Notes: generated by a model not told the origin, from the sequence alone. A stretch of DNA of 64,000 bases from Acholoe squamosa (GCA_949317995.1 OX439048.1:65787375-65851374), one strand, 5' to 3'; positions 50,555 to 61,197 are shown, counted from the stretch's first letter. Numbers and translations: made by a program.

Positions 50555-52824
50555 TGTTGTGTACCTACCTCGTTCTCAAACAAGTACTCGTCCCATGTGA
50601 CCCACTTGCTAATCGGTGGCGCCGCCTGACGGATCCGCTTGAAATCAATCCCCTGCCGCCTCATCCTCTCTGTGCCAAAAGCAAAGTCACCTGGTTTACT
50701 GCCACTTCCACTCCAAACCATAGAGTCCTCATCAGAGCCATTGTACAACACCCTGTAGTCGTCAGTTGTCACAATGTCATTATGCCACAGTCGCATGAAG
50801 TCTACTATATATGTAATCAGTGCCTCTATTGGTCTAAGTCTTTTTCCCCACCCTCTTTCGTCATTGTCGTGCACTATGCAGTACTCTAGTGATCGCTGTT
50901 CAAGTGTTCTCAAGTCCCTAATGAACCATTTTCTGGTCTCTTCATTAGAAGGCAGACCATGGCTAATTAGAGCACATCTCCAGTACGATCTGTCACTGTC
51001 GTCATTGTTTGGGTCATAGGACACTCTCCATCCTTTGTAATAGACGTCATAGGCCATTGATGGACCTTCTTCATCCGTCACCCTCATCCATTCTACTATG
51101 GCCTCTTCGTAGTCACCCTTCCAAGCTGTACCTCTTTCCCTTCTATGTGTTTTTTTGTGCCAATTGGTCACCTTGTGATCCCACCTTGTTTTCACTACAC
51201 TTCCCTCCCTTGGAACTAATATTCCACTGCACATTCTTGACTTGAATATGTCACTTTCACTACTGTCACTGTCACTACTGTTTTCTGTCGACCAAATGTC
51301 AGGCCTGTACTGGCTCACTAACACGTTCCACATGCATGGGTTCAGGTTCTTTTGGAATTTGGTTTCCCTGTTTTCATGTTCTGTGCTTCGATCAAAGTTA
51401 AAGACGTAGCTGCGTCTTCTAATTGCTTGCTCATTCCCTCTATCTAGCCACCATGGTGCCCTGTTTGTAGTCATGATTACCGGTGTTCTTGCGACTAATT
51501 CCTCTCCCTTGTTCTTAATTTTTACTTTTGCTACATCCCCCCCACTGATAAGTTTGAACCTTTCTATCGTGTTGGGACCTATTGTGGGTTCTTCGCATAT
51601 GATCACATCTTTGTCAACGCAGTCCTGAAACCCGAATGCACTGTTTTCCTCAGGTTGCATTTCCCCCCACGCGCTGTACATGTCTCTTATGCTATTGCAT
51701 ATCATAGACTTTCCTGTCGATGTTCTACCCCACATTATGAATGTGTTGGTTCCTTTCACCTCCTTGTTCAAAATTTTGACTAGTTTTTCTACAAAATTTT
51801 GAGGATCTATTCCCTGATATTCCAGTAGTTCATGGAATTTCTGAACTGATTCATCTGTGCTATATGTGTCTGCGTCCCCGTCCCAGTCTTTCACTACTAG
51901 TCCGTCCAGTCTTTGTTTGAACCCTATTCTTTCTATTTCTCCTCTAAGTGAGTTAGCTGCTGCCTCTACATACTTTCCCCATTTGTGGTGCATCATCAAC
52001 ATTGTTACCTTCATGTTGTCACTTTTTCTGAGCTGTCTTTTAATGTCATGTGTGTTATAACACCCTGTCTCAGTCATGAATTTTTTCAAGTAGTCAATGT
52101 TTTTCTGGTCTTTCAAAGCAGTCTTACTTTGGGGTGATTTTTGTGTACTACTTTGGGCCTCTTTTGGGATTTCTACAGTTGGAGCATATTGGTCAAGTAA
52201 ATCTGGTGACTTACGTAATTGCTGCACTATCTTGAGGAAGATGCCACTTGCGAATACGATTTCCTTCCTGGGCTTGTCGGCGTCACCCTCCTTCAAGTTG
52301 TAGTAGAGTAAACCCTCTGGATTACGCACCATCTCCGGCCACCATGCTGCCATCTCTGGAGAATCCGTCTTGTAGCCGTGGTCGTTTTGTATCTTCGGCC
52401 AAATCCTCTTCAGGAACGAATTTTGTTCCAAGCTGCTCGGATAGTGTTTCTTCGCAATTGTATGCAGATGCGGCGCGTTCTTGTATGGACTTGCATTCTG
52501 TCCACGTCCAGAACACTGGTCCCAGGTGATCAGCATGTCGTTTCCGGCTGCTCCTTGCGTCATACTTTCCTTGGTGTAATAGGCTACCATCTCCTGCATA
52601 GTGTGTCTTTTGCTGGTCGACCATGTCTTTGTTTCCTCTGTTTCGATCATAGTCTTTGCGTTGAAACATTGGATTGCGTGTTCGAGTCCGGTGGACCACG
52701 GGTATACACTAGTCCAGTATCCGTAGTCAGACTCACCCGATAACTTCGCAACGATCGTCCCGTCCTCACCAGCCTCAGTATATTCCAACGGTGGATCCTG
52801 GTTAAAGGCAAGTTGGAACGCCAT
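50455..52824 (-). CDS. NS1: Parvovirus-like NS1 replication initiator (HUH endonuclease, SF3 helicase)
   Basis: In parvoviruses NS1 nicks the terminal origin, stays attached to the 5' end and unwinds DNA during rolling-hairpin replication in the nucleus. From the ATG at 52824 the frame is open for 789 codons. The frame also runs 8 codons upstream to a GTG at 52848, but the ATG has A at -3 and G at +4 and is the likelier eukaryotic start. Numbering from the ATG: HLH metal-binding motif at 119-121; candidate nicking tyrosine in YYNLK at 174-178; Walker A GRTSTGKS at 366-373; Walker B VIICEE at 407-412; B-prime loop KLISGGDVAKVKIKNKG at 424-440; motif C PVIMTTN at 448-454. The C-terminal 300 residues are tryptophan-rich with no domain I know. 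No stop or frameshift interrupts it, unlike VP. The last 100 bases overlap the VP start. Confidence 0.93.
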   Translation of the reverse strand: MAFQLAFNQDPPLEYTEAGEDGTIVAKLSGESDYGYWTSVYPWSTGLEHAIQCFNAKTMIETEETKTWSTSKRHTMQEMVAYYTKESMTQGAAGNDMLITWDQCSGRGQNASPYKNAPHLHTIAKKHYPSSLEQNSFLKRIWPKIQNDHGYKTDSPEMAAWWPEMVRNPEGLLYYNLKEGDADKPRKEIVFASGIFLKIVQQLRKSPDLLDQYAPTVEIPKEAQSSTQKSPQSKTALKDQKNIDYLKKFMTETGCYNTHDIKRQLRKSDNMKVTMLMMHHKWGKYVEAAANSLRGEIERIGFKQRLDGLVVKDWDGDADTYSTDESVQKFHELLEYQGIDPQNFVEKLVKILNKEVKGTNTFIMWGRTSTGKSMICNSIRDMYSAWGEMQPEENSAFGFQDCVDKDVIICEEPTIGPNTIERFKLISGGDVAKVKIKNKGEELVARTPVIMTTNRAPWWLDRGNEQAIRRRSYVFNFDRSTEHENRETKFQKNLNPCMWNVLVSQYRPDIWSTENSSDSDSSESDIFKSRMCSGILVPREGSVVKTRWDHKVTNWHKKTHRRERGTAWKGDYEEAIVEWMRVTDEEGPSMAYDVYYKGWRVSYDPNNDDSDRSYWRCALISHGLPSNEETRKWFIRDLRTLEQRSLEYCIVHDNDERGWGKRLRPIEALITYIVDFMRLWHNDIVTTDDYRVLYNGSDEDSMVWSGSGSKPGDFAFGTERMRRQGIDFKRIRQAAPPISKWVTWDEYLFENEVGTQQWRTLLITWPNWQNYIKRKHWFGESEIYKGRLK
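52322..52669 (-). CDS. Candidate NS2-like ORF overlapping the NS1 N-terminal region
   Basis: 115 codons from the ATG at 52669 in a frame different from NS1. The open frame extends upstream to a GTG at 52699. The product is rich in Arg, Lys and Asp and has no motif I recognise. Many densoviruses encode a small NS2 overlapping NS1, reached by leaky scanning or splicing. A separate ORF (52647-52859) begins at an ATG 35 bases upstream of the NS1 ATG. Both are uncertain, since compositional effects in NS1 can keep a second frame open over this length. Confidence 0.22.
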   Translation of the reverse strand: MFQRKDYDRNRGNKDMVDQQKTHYAGDGSLLHQGKYDARSSRKRHADHLGPVFWTWTECKSIQERAASAYNCEETLSEQLGTKFVPEEDLAEDTKRPRLQDGFSRDGSMVAGDGA

Positions 52825-52934
52825 GTTCTGAGTGCGGCTCGTTCCCACGATCGTAGCATGCTTCTAAGACCGCGTTCTTCCCCCCTGAAGTACGATTTCG
52901 GGAGAAAGCGCGGACCTCGGTGTAAGCCTTGTCG

Positions 52935-52945
52935 CTGATTGGTCC
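52935..52945 (-). promoter_or_regulatory. CCAAT box upstream of NS1
   Basis: On the minus strand GGACCAATCAG lies 110-120 bases upstream of the NS1 ATG, at a promoter-like distance. No clear TATA box lies between it and the gene. Confidence 0.3.
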
Positions 52946-53013
52946 ATTCACACCGTCCATACTTGAGATCTTATCGCTCCCTTATCTAATCCTGCTAGGT
53001 CCAAGTGGTGGGT

Positions 53014-53066
53014 TCAAGTAGGTACTTGACTCTGAAAGCTATAGTAACAACATCCCTCATAGCTTT
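53014..53066. repeat. Palindromes at the NS1-proximal end of the viral insertion
   Basis: TCAAGTA-GG-TACTTGA at 53014-53029 is a perfect palindrome with a 2-base centre. AAAGCTAT (53035-53042) and ATAGCTTT (53059-53066) form another with a 16-base loop. Parvovirus genomes end in inverted terminal hairpins, so these may be a remnant. They are far smaller than a complete terminal repeat. Confidence 0.35.
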
Positions 53067-53136
53067 ATGAAATTGGTAGTTGTAGCCAGCTGGGATTTCC
53101 TTATCTCCACAAAGTAAACATTATCGGTCGGTCCAG

Positions 53137-54462
53137 TGTTGGTTTTGTGAATTATTTACAGTGGATGAGTTGGCAGTGTGCCTGGAGGACATGGAGTGTA
53201 TGAGTAGGGTCTTGGGGACAGTAGAAGGGGAGTTTCTCCGTTATTACTCAAAAGGGGTATTTTGAGTCTTTGTGTCAAGATTCAGATAAGGTTACCTACA
53301 CAGTTACATCAAAGTCCATGTGGGGTAGGAAAGACATGGTTAATAGGGTTTAGACAACAGCTTAACCCTTGTGTTCTTTTTATGAGTGTTTACCACATGA
53401 GGGTGGAAAAGATGAGGAGGGAGTGCAAACATTTTGAAGGACTGTCAAAAGGCTTCCAGATAGTGGATACAGGTTACAAAGAGGTGTATTGTAGGGAAAG
53501 CTACAAGTCAATTCTGGATGAACATGCTAGGAAAAAGATGGATAAGATAGTTTTTAAGAATAACCATCATAACTTACTAGGGTTAATTAGCCCATTAGTA
53601 AAGTTGATGTACCTTCTCTAATTCTGTTGATCCTTTGCAAGGACTGATACTTAAGGGTTTCTAAGGGATTGAATGTGTTTTGTCTATCATTCCCTATCTA
53701 TTTGAAGCATGTTTGTTATTCTAATCCCACCACCCAAACAGCTTACTCTTACCCTCACCTAGGGGCCACATCCTGATCCTGTCTCCACTGGATTATTTAC
53801 TTACCTTACTGACTCTAGACCTACTCACTGAATATGTTTAATCCCTTTGATACATCATATAGCCCTCTCAAACCACTCAGAAAGATCAACAATTACCAAT
53901 TCTGTTGTCAAGCAGTCATGCTCCTTATGATAAAATGTTTTATATTTAAAACCCTTTGCATAATGTTTTATCACAAATACATTACAAGTAGATCAGGTTT
54001 TTGCAGATGTCTGTATGCCTAATAGGTTATGGAACAAGTGATCAATGGATAATTTATGACGCGTGTGTGTTAGCAAGGGATAATTACGTCTCACAGAGAT
54101 ACCCCATCATAAAAAATATCTCTGATGTTTTTTTTTTTTCTATAATGTCAACCTGATCATAAAACAGTGCATTTTCCTTCATTGTGAAATGTCATTCATT
54201 TAGATGATGTGGTGTGTTATTCATTTAGACAATATCTTCCTGATCTCAGCACAATGTACTTACCTACAGTGTTATAAATAGACTCCATTCATGGTCCTTG
54301 TCATATGTGCTGAAACAGTGTCCACCATTGTCTGAGTGACATCAGGTCCTGAGTAATGAATTCACAGAGAGCTACTAGCTATACCCGTCATCCTTCACTG
54401 GAATACTGAACTAAATTGTAGTGAAGCTGCCATCTACTGAGACTTACTCACTTTCAGTTGTC
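53137..54462 (+). repeat. Right 1.32-kb direct repeat flanking the viral insertion
   Basis: Repeats 47270-48593 beyond the virus and then continues past GTTGTC into CATGAGTAAACAG, as the uninterrupted paralog does at 20893. The viral sequence joins it at TGTTGG, where only one or a few bases match the corresponding upstream host sequence. Confidence 0.9.
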
Positions 54463-55956
54463 CATGAGTAAACAGAAATACAGAAATGCTTTCACAAACC
54501 TCTGGATTGTAGTAAAATGTATTTATTTGACAAAAAAAACTTCTAATTTTCAAACCAGACATATGTGACAGTTTCTGTGTAGAACATATCCTGTATCTAG
54601 ACATCCATAAAGTGACTGCCTTCCATCAAACCATACCGTATGACAGAGGATGAAGGAGAAGATGTCAGCAGTTTACCTCTGCGAAGACTGCGACAGAACA
54701 TTTAAAAGGTGTGTAAGAGTGACACAAGTAGAACGATAGTGCAACGTAAGGAGGGTGGGTGGTGTCACCTAGCCCAAATTTTTTAATATTATAAATCTGA
54801 TATATACCAATAAATCACTATCAAGCTTACAACGCTCTAACTCAGATGAAGTAGAAGTTAAAAATACTGCCTATTTCTAGTGAAACGTTAGAGTGACGTA
54901 ATGATTAATTTGTGGTGAATAATGTAAAGTATAAAAAGCATATATATGACTGTGATACTTTTTTTGTAATACTTAATTAGGGGATTACCACGGTTATGTA
55001 ACCTCTTATTTGATCTAATTGGGAGATTGTTGACCCCACCTTAAGGTCAGAGTCGGGTTTACTAATATTCAAAAGGGATGAGTGTGGAGATGATGTTGGA
55101 TGAAAGAGGGTGAAGCAAGCAAGTGGTTGAAGTAAATGAGAATTTTTTTCTCAGTATTTGCTCAGTACCACCACTGCACATGATGTTTTATTATTATTAA
55201 TAAAAATACAGCGCCCGTCTTGGCTTGGCTTGCTTTGAATGTGTCTCACGGTTATGGCACATGGCGAAAAAAAGATGCGCCCGGACCAGGACTCGACCCG
55301 CCTAACTCCATCGGCTGAGCGCAATGTGCTAACCACTAGACCACCGCGTCTCCCTCTACAGCGCCCGGCCTGACTCGCTTTGGTTTGAATGCTTCTGCAT
55401 CTTGCGGTTATGGCAGCGGACAGCCCGCCGTTATGCGAGCAGTAGCGACAAAGCTGGGGGGTCACAAACCAGACTGCTGGAGATTTTCACACTTTGAATG
55501 TATAGTAGTTATATGTGAGTGACCTAACCAGGCTTTGTATCATATCAAGACCTAGTTCTAGCCAACCACCTCTCGTCAGTCAGTGCATAGGAAGTTGGAT
55601 TTGGGATCTGAGACTGCAGGTTCGGGCCCTGCCTTGGCCATGAAATTTTGTGGGTTTTTACATGTAACATATGACATGTAGGGACATATAAGGTGTGCAG
55701 GTTATTCATGGATAATGGCACAGGGTGCCTGTTATCCTTGGATAACCGCATCATGGTGTGCAATATCGAGAGGTATGTGCATGGGAATATCCAGGAAAAG
55801 CACTCAGAATCCCAGAAATCGTGAAATAACAGTGGCTAACACCAAGCAGGCAGATAGGTATGCTCTCATACATCTCTGGATGACAATGTCATGGATAATA
55901 ACAACCTTTTAGTTCCATGCCTTTGAGGATCATAAGATGACTTCACTTACCACAAT
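54463..55956. repeat. Block U, proximal part (second copy)
   Basis: Collinear with 20894-22323. It holds the second copy of the half zinc-finger ORF (54650-54739, shortened by 12 bases), the tRNA-Glu-like SINE head on the minus strand (55277-55350) and the second tRNA-like fragment (about 55561-55650). Compared with the first copy it has about 80 extra bases at 55172-55255, containing another ACAGCGCCCG...CGGTTATGGCA module. The same module is at 55356-55413, so the SINE region has a repeated flank. Confidence 0.75.
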
Positions 55957-58200
55957 GACTGGAGACCATACTCAGGTTTTGTTCAAGACAGATGTTTATG
56001 AAAGAAGATTTTTTACACCGTTCGAGATGACGTTATCTAGAATAGCTCAACATGCTTTAGTCAGAGATTTGAGTATCATAAGGTGACTTTGCCTACATTC
56101 CGGAACATAGCTAAAATCCAGAATGAGATACTGCATCTTCATAGGTCATTATAAGAATTTGTTACTTACCTTGCTAACTCTGGACACACCAAGGAATTAT
56201 TGATGCTCTGGTTCAGTGGCAGGCAATGTGGTATGGATGAGATTTTTGAGAATTTGAAAGGTTTCTGCATTGTAGAGTCAATTAATTATTTATTTCACAA
56301 ACCACGGGGATATTCTTTTCTCAGGTTCATATATAGAATAAATCCACCCTTCTATTATCCTACATGTGAGGGTAATAGGATGGCTTTCCTAATTTCTCAG
56401 ATGTGTTAACATTGTGAATTCCATCACAAATAATAATTAATAATTAATTAATAATAATGAATTTACATAATAAACCACACCTCTTTATACTAATAAAAGG
56501 GTATGTCTACTTACATACAACTGATAAATTTATACTTCAGTGAATTCTTTAAAGCGGCGTTGTTAAAACAAAATGTTCATAAAGACCTCAATTCATTAAA
56601 AGACTATTTACAGATGTTTTCTAAAGAGAAACAAATAGGAGTATCAATTTCAACTTGTCCTCTAAAAAAAAAAGGTATACAAATGAGGTCAAGGTCACCT
56701 GTGACATCATAGGTCAAGGGGGTGTGGCCTATTATGCAAATGAGGTCAATGGTCAAGATTGCCTGTGACATCATAGGTCAAGGGGGCGTGGCCGATTATG
56801 CAAAGGAGGCCACGCCCCCTTGTGATGTCACAGGTCACGTGACCAAATGGAGGCCTCTGATTGGCTGCAGGTCGAGTGAGTAATAAACAGTACTTAACTA
56901 TAGTCCCGTTCCGATACATACTATACTACCTTTCTCAACATGCTTTCTCAAGAAGATTAATTTTGAAGTCCTCAAAGTTGGAGTAGGTAGTTCTGACCAT
57001 TCATGACTTACCTACCTTAACTGGTTTTATCTCACGATTCAGGCCCAACAGATTGCCTTTTTGGTCATAGCCCCGTTCCATTATCGGGGTTTAACTGCAC
57101 TCTGAGACTTCAATTATTTTTCCAAGACCATCTTGGGTACGAACCTGGACATGTTAATAAATGAGAGAAGTATACAATGTCACCCTCTCCATTCATTTCC
57201 AGTTAAAACCGTTGAAGGCTCTATACGGAATCTATCCCCGGCCGCTGTGGCAGGAGACAAGCTCGCTGTCCACTATACCAAGCTGACTGGTGCTAGAAAC
57301 CAATGTACATGAAGGATTTGAAAAAGTTGTCCGACATACCTGATGTTTACACACCTCATTAGCATAGAATCCAATGGTGGAAGGTGGAGTTATTATTAAC
57401 AGGGAAACGTCCTAAGATAAACTAGAGCAACATTCCATGCCTAATTTCTCCATTTTCTTATAAATAAATAAGAATCCAATGATTTTCCATAGCATTATGT
57501 GTCGGCACCCGCCCAGGCCTGCTCGGCCTGTATCTGACCTAGTTCTTACATCTGGGCACCTCCCCGCTTCATCAACAAGACAGAATGGCTGTGTGTGTTG
57601 GATTGCTATGGAAAATCAATGGATTCTTATTTATTTATAAGAAAATGGAAACAAAATGTAGGTGAACACCAAATGCTTGGATTCTACCCAAAAAGTGTTT
57701 GGAAAGACAAGGATATGATGGGTGGAGTAACAACAATTGCTACGGTGGCTTGGCAAACCGTGCGGATCGCATGCACTTACAAAATGTCTTCTCCTACATT
57801 AAATACAGGGTTATAAGGTAAGAAATTAATACAAATTGGATGAATAGGTGTGATAAACGCATTAATGCATGGATAACCTAGGACTCGGTGAGGTTTGCTG
57901 GAAATATTTACCCTCCCGCTGCACGGTCGGGCGAATATTTCCAGCAAACCTCACCTTGTCCTAGGTTATCCATACATTAATAGCTTATTAACTTCTGGAT
58001 CGAAAAGTTGTAACCATTTGTGACATCCTTTAACAGTCAATGGTACAATGTAGGTTTAAGGATAAAGACTATGTTCTGGAATATGGTTTCTTGAGGTCAG
58101 TTCATGTAGGTTATTCATGTGGTTTATGATAGCAGTTTGATGCCCTGCCTTTTTTGTCAAAGGGATTGCTAGATATCATTGATTATTTGTCACATTCGTA
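55957..58200 (+). repeat. 2,259-bp type repeat, dispersed third copy
   Basis: Collinear with 22324-24560 with several indels: one palindrome module is duplicated at 56696-56760, and short deletions occur near 57510 and 57672. It contains the CRE/GC-box cluster (56690-56935), SINE head (57219-57290) and the two inverted repeats (57449-57649, 57863-57979). At the right end it continues into sequence that the tandem copies have lost. Confidence 0.85.
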
Positions 58201-58578
58201 TTACCAGAAATTATTTGCGGATAAATGATAAATGTTTCTTCTTTGTTTATGTTAGAGCTATTTACTTTCCTGATGATTGATCAGGACTCATTTATGGAGA
58301 TCTTCTTGATCAGTACAGTGCGAAATACCCATATTCTTTAAAATTGTCCTGAACTCACTCATTGTTAAGAAGAATTGATAAATTACTTCATAATGGGAAT
58401 TCAGGTTGAGGGTTTAAGTTGAAGAAATATGATGTATTTCTATTCCATCTATTCCTACAATGTTGAAATCCTTGTCTTATTTCATCTAACCTTATTGCAT
58501 TTTTGATCTTGTCAATTGCTTCAAGTATGAGAGATCCCTCAGAATAGAAAGTCAGAGACACAGAAACTTTATAGAAGC
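58201..58578 (+). repeat. Old diverged copy of the super-unit family
   Basis: CTATTTACTTTCCTGATGATTG, the AAGAATTGATAAATTACTTCATAATGGGAATTC-like stretch and the TCCTTGTCTTATTTCATCT...CAATTGCTTCAAGTATGA stretch match about 17130-17260 and 16085-16145 with many substitutions. The match stops inside CACAGAAA...AGAAGC, where the LTR begins. Confidence 0.7.
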
Positions 58579-59124
58579 TGTAACGGGCAAGCTTATGCGC
58601 TACCCTACTGTTCTATAATAATAACATATGTTCACTTTGATAATATCTTATCGACCATTAATATAAATACGGGTACTTATCAGTACCAACCGTTATCATA
58701 TGTTTAACAACCGTTCAGGCGCTAAGCCTGTTATGTAAGAAGATTAATATCTGCCGGTGCGGTTCCCGCCATTGCTAATTACAATCCAAATGTTAATGAT
58801 ATCACGTGTTTATGAACCTACTATATAAAGGACCACATGTCCCTAAGAGAGAGAGTGTGTCTTAGGCACTAAGACCTCTCACACCTCCATACTATATCCA
58901 ATATCTGTTAAAACCTACTGTCTATACCTAGGCAGATAGAGTGATACGGTATTACCTTTATAGTATAGATACACGTTCACTTTGCTATTGAACCAAGCAA
59001 CCCATGTTCAACAAATTAATAAAGCTTCGGAAACTCTAAGTTCCTTGTGTTGTTGTCTCTAAGTATCGGAGTCGCATAGACAGATAACCTGACAGGCTTA
59101 CCGACGGGTGGCCCGACGGTTACA
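58579..59124 (+). repeat. 5' LTR (546 bp)
   Basis: Begins TGTAAC and ends GTTACA, a perfect 6-bp terminal inversion of the TG...CA type. A TATA box (TATATAAAG, 58822-58830) and a polyadenylation signal (AATAAA, 59018-59023) divide it into U3, R and U5 at normal spacing. The partner LTR is outside the window, so the borders rest on termini, signals and the adjoining primer-binding site. Confidence 0.85.
58822..58830 (+). promoter_or_regulatory. TATA box of the LTR promoter
   Basis: TATATAAAG, about 190 bases before the AATAAA signal in the same LTR. The position fits the U3/R boundary of an LTR promoter. Confidence 0.65.
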
Positions 59125-59125
59125 C

Positions 59126-59140
59126 TGGTGCCGTGACCAC
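59126..59140 (+). other. Primer-binding site
   Basis: TGGTGCCGTGACCAC starts two bases after the LTR end. TGG at its start pairs with the CCA tail of a tRNA, as expected for minus-strand priming. I cannot name the tRNA with certainty. Confidence 0.7.
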
Positions 59141-59208
59141 TGAAACTTACCTGATAGCACAGGAGTCGTATTCTTAGAACTAACCAAGTTTATGTGTCAA
59201 TATGGACC

Positions 59209-60009
59209 ATGTCCGAGGTCTTTATAAATCGATCTTTTACATCTTTCGGACAGTGGAACTCCTCATTTGATAAGAGACAATCTGCTTTAGACGTAGCACG
59301 ATCTTTCACAAGTAAACAAGGAAACCAAGAAACCGATCCACCGGTACCGGTACCTAGACAGATACCATCTCAGACAGAGGGATTAATTGCTACCGACCAG
59401 AATGAGACCGTTATCAGTCAGGGACCGCAGTTACCGGCAGACAGACGACAGGCTCTTAACCATACAGAGGTTAACACTCCACACTTCCTCGATAATCTTA
59501 GTAACGCTGTATTCGAAATACAGGGTACTACATCGACTCCTAATGTGAGAAGAAGGGAAGTGGAACGTTAAACTCTGAATCAAGTACCTATCGATGATAG
59601 TAGTACTTTAACCATGGTAACACCTGTGACAGAAACTCTCAGTGATACGGAGATTAACCGCTTTTTGGATGTTAAGCCAAAACCTGCGGGACCCGGTCTA
59701 TTTGGCAAAACACCTACCAAAGCTCCTTTTGGGTTACCTTTAGACGAGTCGGTAGTTGGTCAAATGCTGGACAAAGATTTCCTAGTGAAACTGAAACAGT
59801 TGAAGAAAGCAAGGGCTGAGGTTGTAGAGTTAGAGAAGAAAAAGACCTCTCTGAACTCAGACTATCTAGAACAATCTAAGAAACTATCGGAGAACTCAAC
59901 CGATATGGCTGCTAAATCTTTTGAATTGAAAGAAATACAGCAGAAAGGTGCAACTACACAAGTTCAGCTAAATGAGCTTTTACAAATGAATGAGCAGGTA
60001 CCCAGGTAG
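59209..60009 (+). pseudogene. gag: gag, N-terminal part, with an in-frame stop
   Basis: From the ATG at 59209 the frame runs to TAA 59569-59571. The same frame is then open to 60009, with a second ATG at 59614. Residues after the stop include a proline/glycine-rich stretch and then a heptad-like, Lys/Glu/Leu-rich segment (roughly codons 200-255) that looks like a coiled coil, as in many Gag proteins. A TAA in place of CAA would explain the break. The frame ends where a foldback element is inserted, so the rest of gag resumes near 61198. Confidence 0.6.
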
Positions 60010-61197
60010 CAAAGGTGGTGTGGCCCTACTGTGGCCCACACTTTATTTGGTGTGGCTTCCAATGTGGGCCACAATGGGCAAACCGATGGGCTGCTGACAG
60101 TTTCTGTCCTCAGTGAGGTGTGTGGGCCACACCGGGCTAAACAATATGGGCACAGATCAGTCTCAGAGTGGGTTTGGGTTCAACATTGGTTTTTGATGTG
60201 GCTGAAAGTGGGCTGCCCACTTTGATCACAAGGCACCATCTGGTCAAAATTTATCATTTTGGTGTCAACATGGGTTTTTGGTGTGGCTGAAAGTGGGCTG
60301 ACCACTTTGATCAGGTGGCGCCATTTGGGATAGATATTATAGACAATCTATTTTGTCCCCATTTTCTAAAATTTGGAACCCTGGGAATGCTCGGCTAGCC
60401 TCCAGGTGCTAGCCCCTCCCCTTGGCCTCCATAGTTGGAGGGAGACTAAACATACTGTATTACTCTCCCCATCATCATAATACAGTAGAACCATCAATTC
60501 AAACTTAGTTGGCCAAGGCATATCAACCAGACCTAGTCCAGTAACATGCTAGCCTTCAAGTTCATAGTGCCTCCCAATGGGTAGCATACTTCAATATAAA
60601 ATGATTACCACAGGAATGGTGTAGTCACATTAAAAGCTGCTGACATCACCTAACTTTGCACATTTCAAATGTGTTTTGCCAGTAGATCCAAAGTCTGGGA
60701 AGATTTGTGTACTGTTATGATTTATATGATTTATTAGCTTATTTCTGTTATATCATACTAAAGAAAATCAATACTGTCATGGGGGGAAAGCTGTACATCA
60801 GACATAGTGGGGTCATCTAGTGTCAAAGTTCAGAACTCCCAGCTCAGTATGCCTTGTGCAAACCCATCCTCAACCCTGTCTGGGGAATTATCTTTGGAAC
60901 TGATCTATGCTTGATTCGGGATGCCGACCTTGAAACCAATCTGTGCCCAAAGTGTTTGCCCATTTTGAAGCTTCTCTGTGCCCAAATCAGTTAGCCTTAT
61001 GTGGCCCACACAACTTGCTGAGGACAAAAACTGTCGGGAGCCCAACAGTCTTAGTTCAGTTTGCCCTATCAGGGCAACCCAATATGGCCCTGACTGGAAA
61101 CCAACCATTTGCCCAACCTAAAACCATGAATGGTATTCTGCCCACTTTGAACCAGCTTATCTGAATTGGCCCTAAGCGGGCTTGCTACAATCTATGA
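60010..61197. mobile_element. Foldback (MITE-like) element inserted in gag
   Basis: About 1.2 kb with no retrotransposon coding sense. Left part 60085-60157 and right part 60976-61050 are diverged reverse complements, sharing GACAGTTTxTGTCCTCAG and TGTGTGGGCCACA. Many short GTGGCCCAC motifs recur. A direct repeat of about 80 bp (GTGTGGCTGAAAGTGGGCTG type) sits at about 60182-60253 and 60267-60330. The exact ends and target duplication are not clear. ORFs within it (60031-60225, 60905-61108, 60943-61164) are not genes. Confidence 0.6.

Larger units (their letters stand above)
48594..53136 (-). other. Endogenous parvovirus-like element (4,543 bp), truncated at the VP end
   Basis: The piece is bounded on both sides by host repeat. 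It carries two large same-strand genes in the order NS1 then VP, with a 100-base ORF overlap: a monosense parvovirus layout. NS1 has the HUH nuclease and SF3 helicase motifs, and VP has the parvoviral phospholipase A2 motif. Monosense order plus PLA2 plus an NS1 near 790 residues resembles iteradensovirus-type members of the Densovirinae, but the motifs alone do not place it. GC content is visibly higher than in the AT-rich flanks. About 310 bases lie upstream of NS1. The VP end is cut by the junction at 48593/48594, so at least one viral terminus is missing. Confidence 0.93.

Noticed and set aside
52825..52848. NS1 starting at 52848
   Set aside because: That codon is GTG. The ATG at 52824 has a strong context and is the expected start in an animal virus.
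48594..53136. Transposase-mediated insertion of the viral segment
   Set aside because: No transposase, no short target duplication and no matching terminal repeats at the two ends. The flanks are a 1.3-kb host duplication.
57595..57816. 73-codon ORF in the dispersed 2.26-kb repeat
   Set aside because: It overlaps the right arm of an inverted repeat. In the two sister copies the equivalent frame is broken, and no motif is visible.
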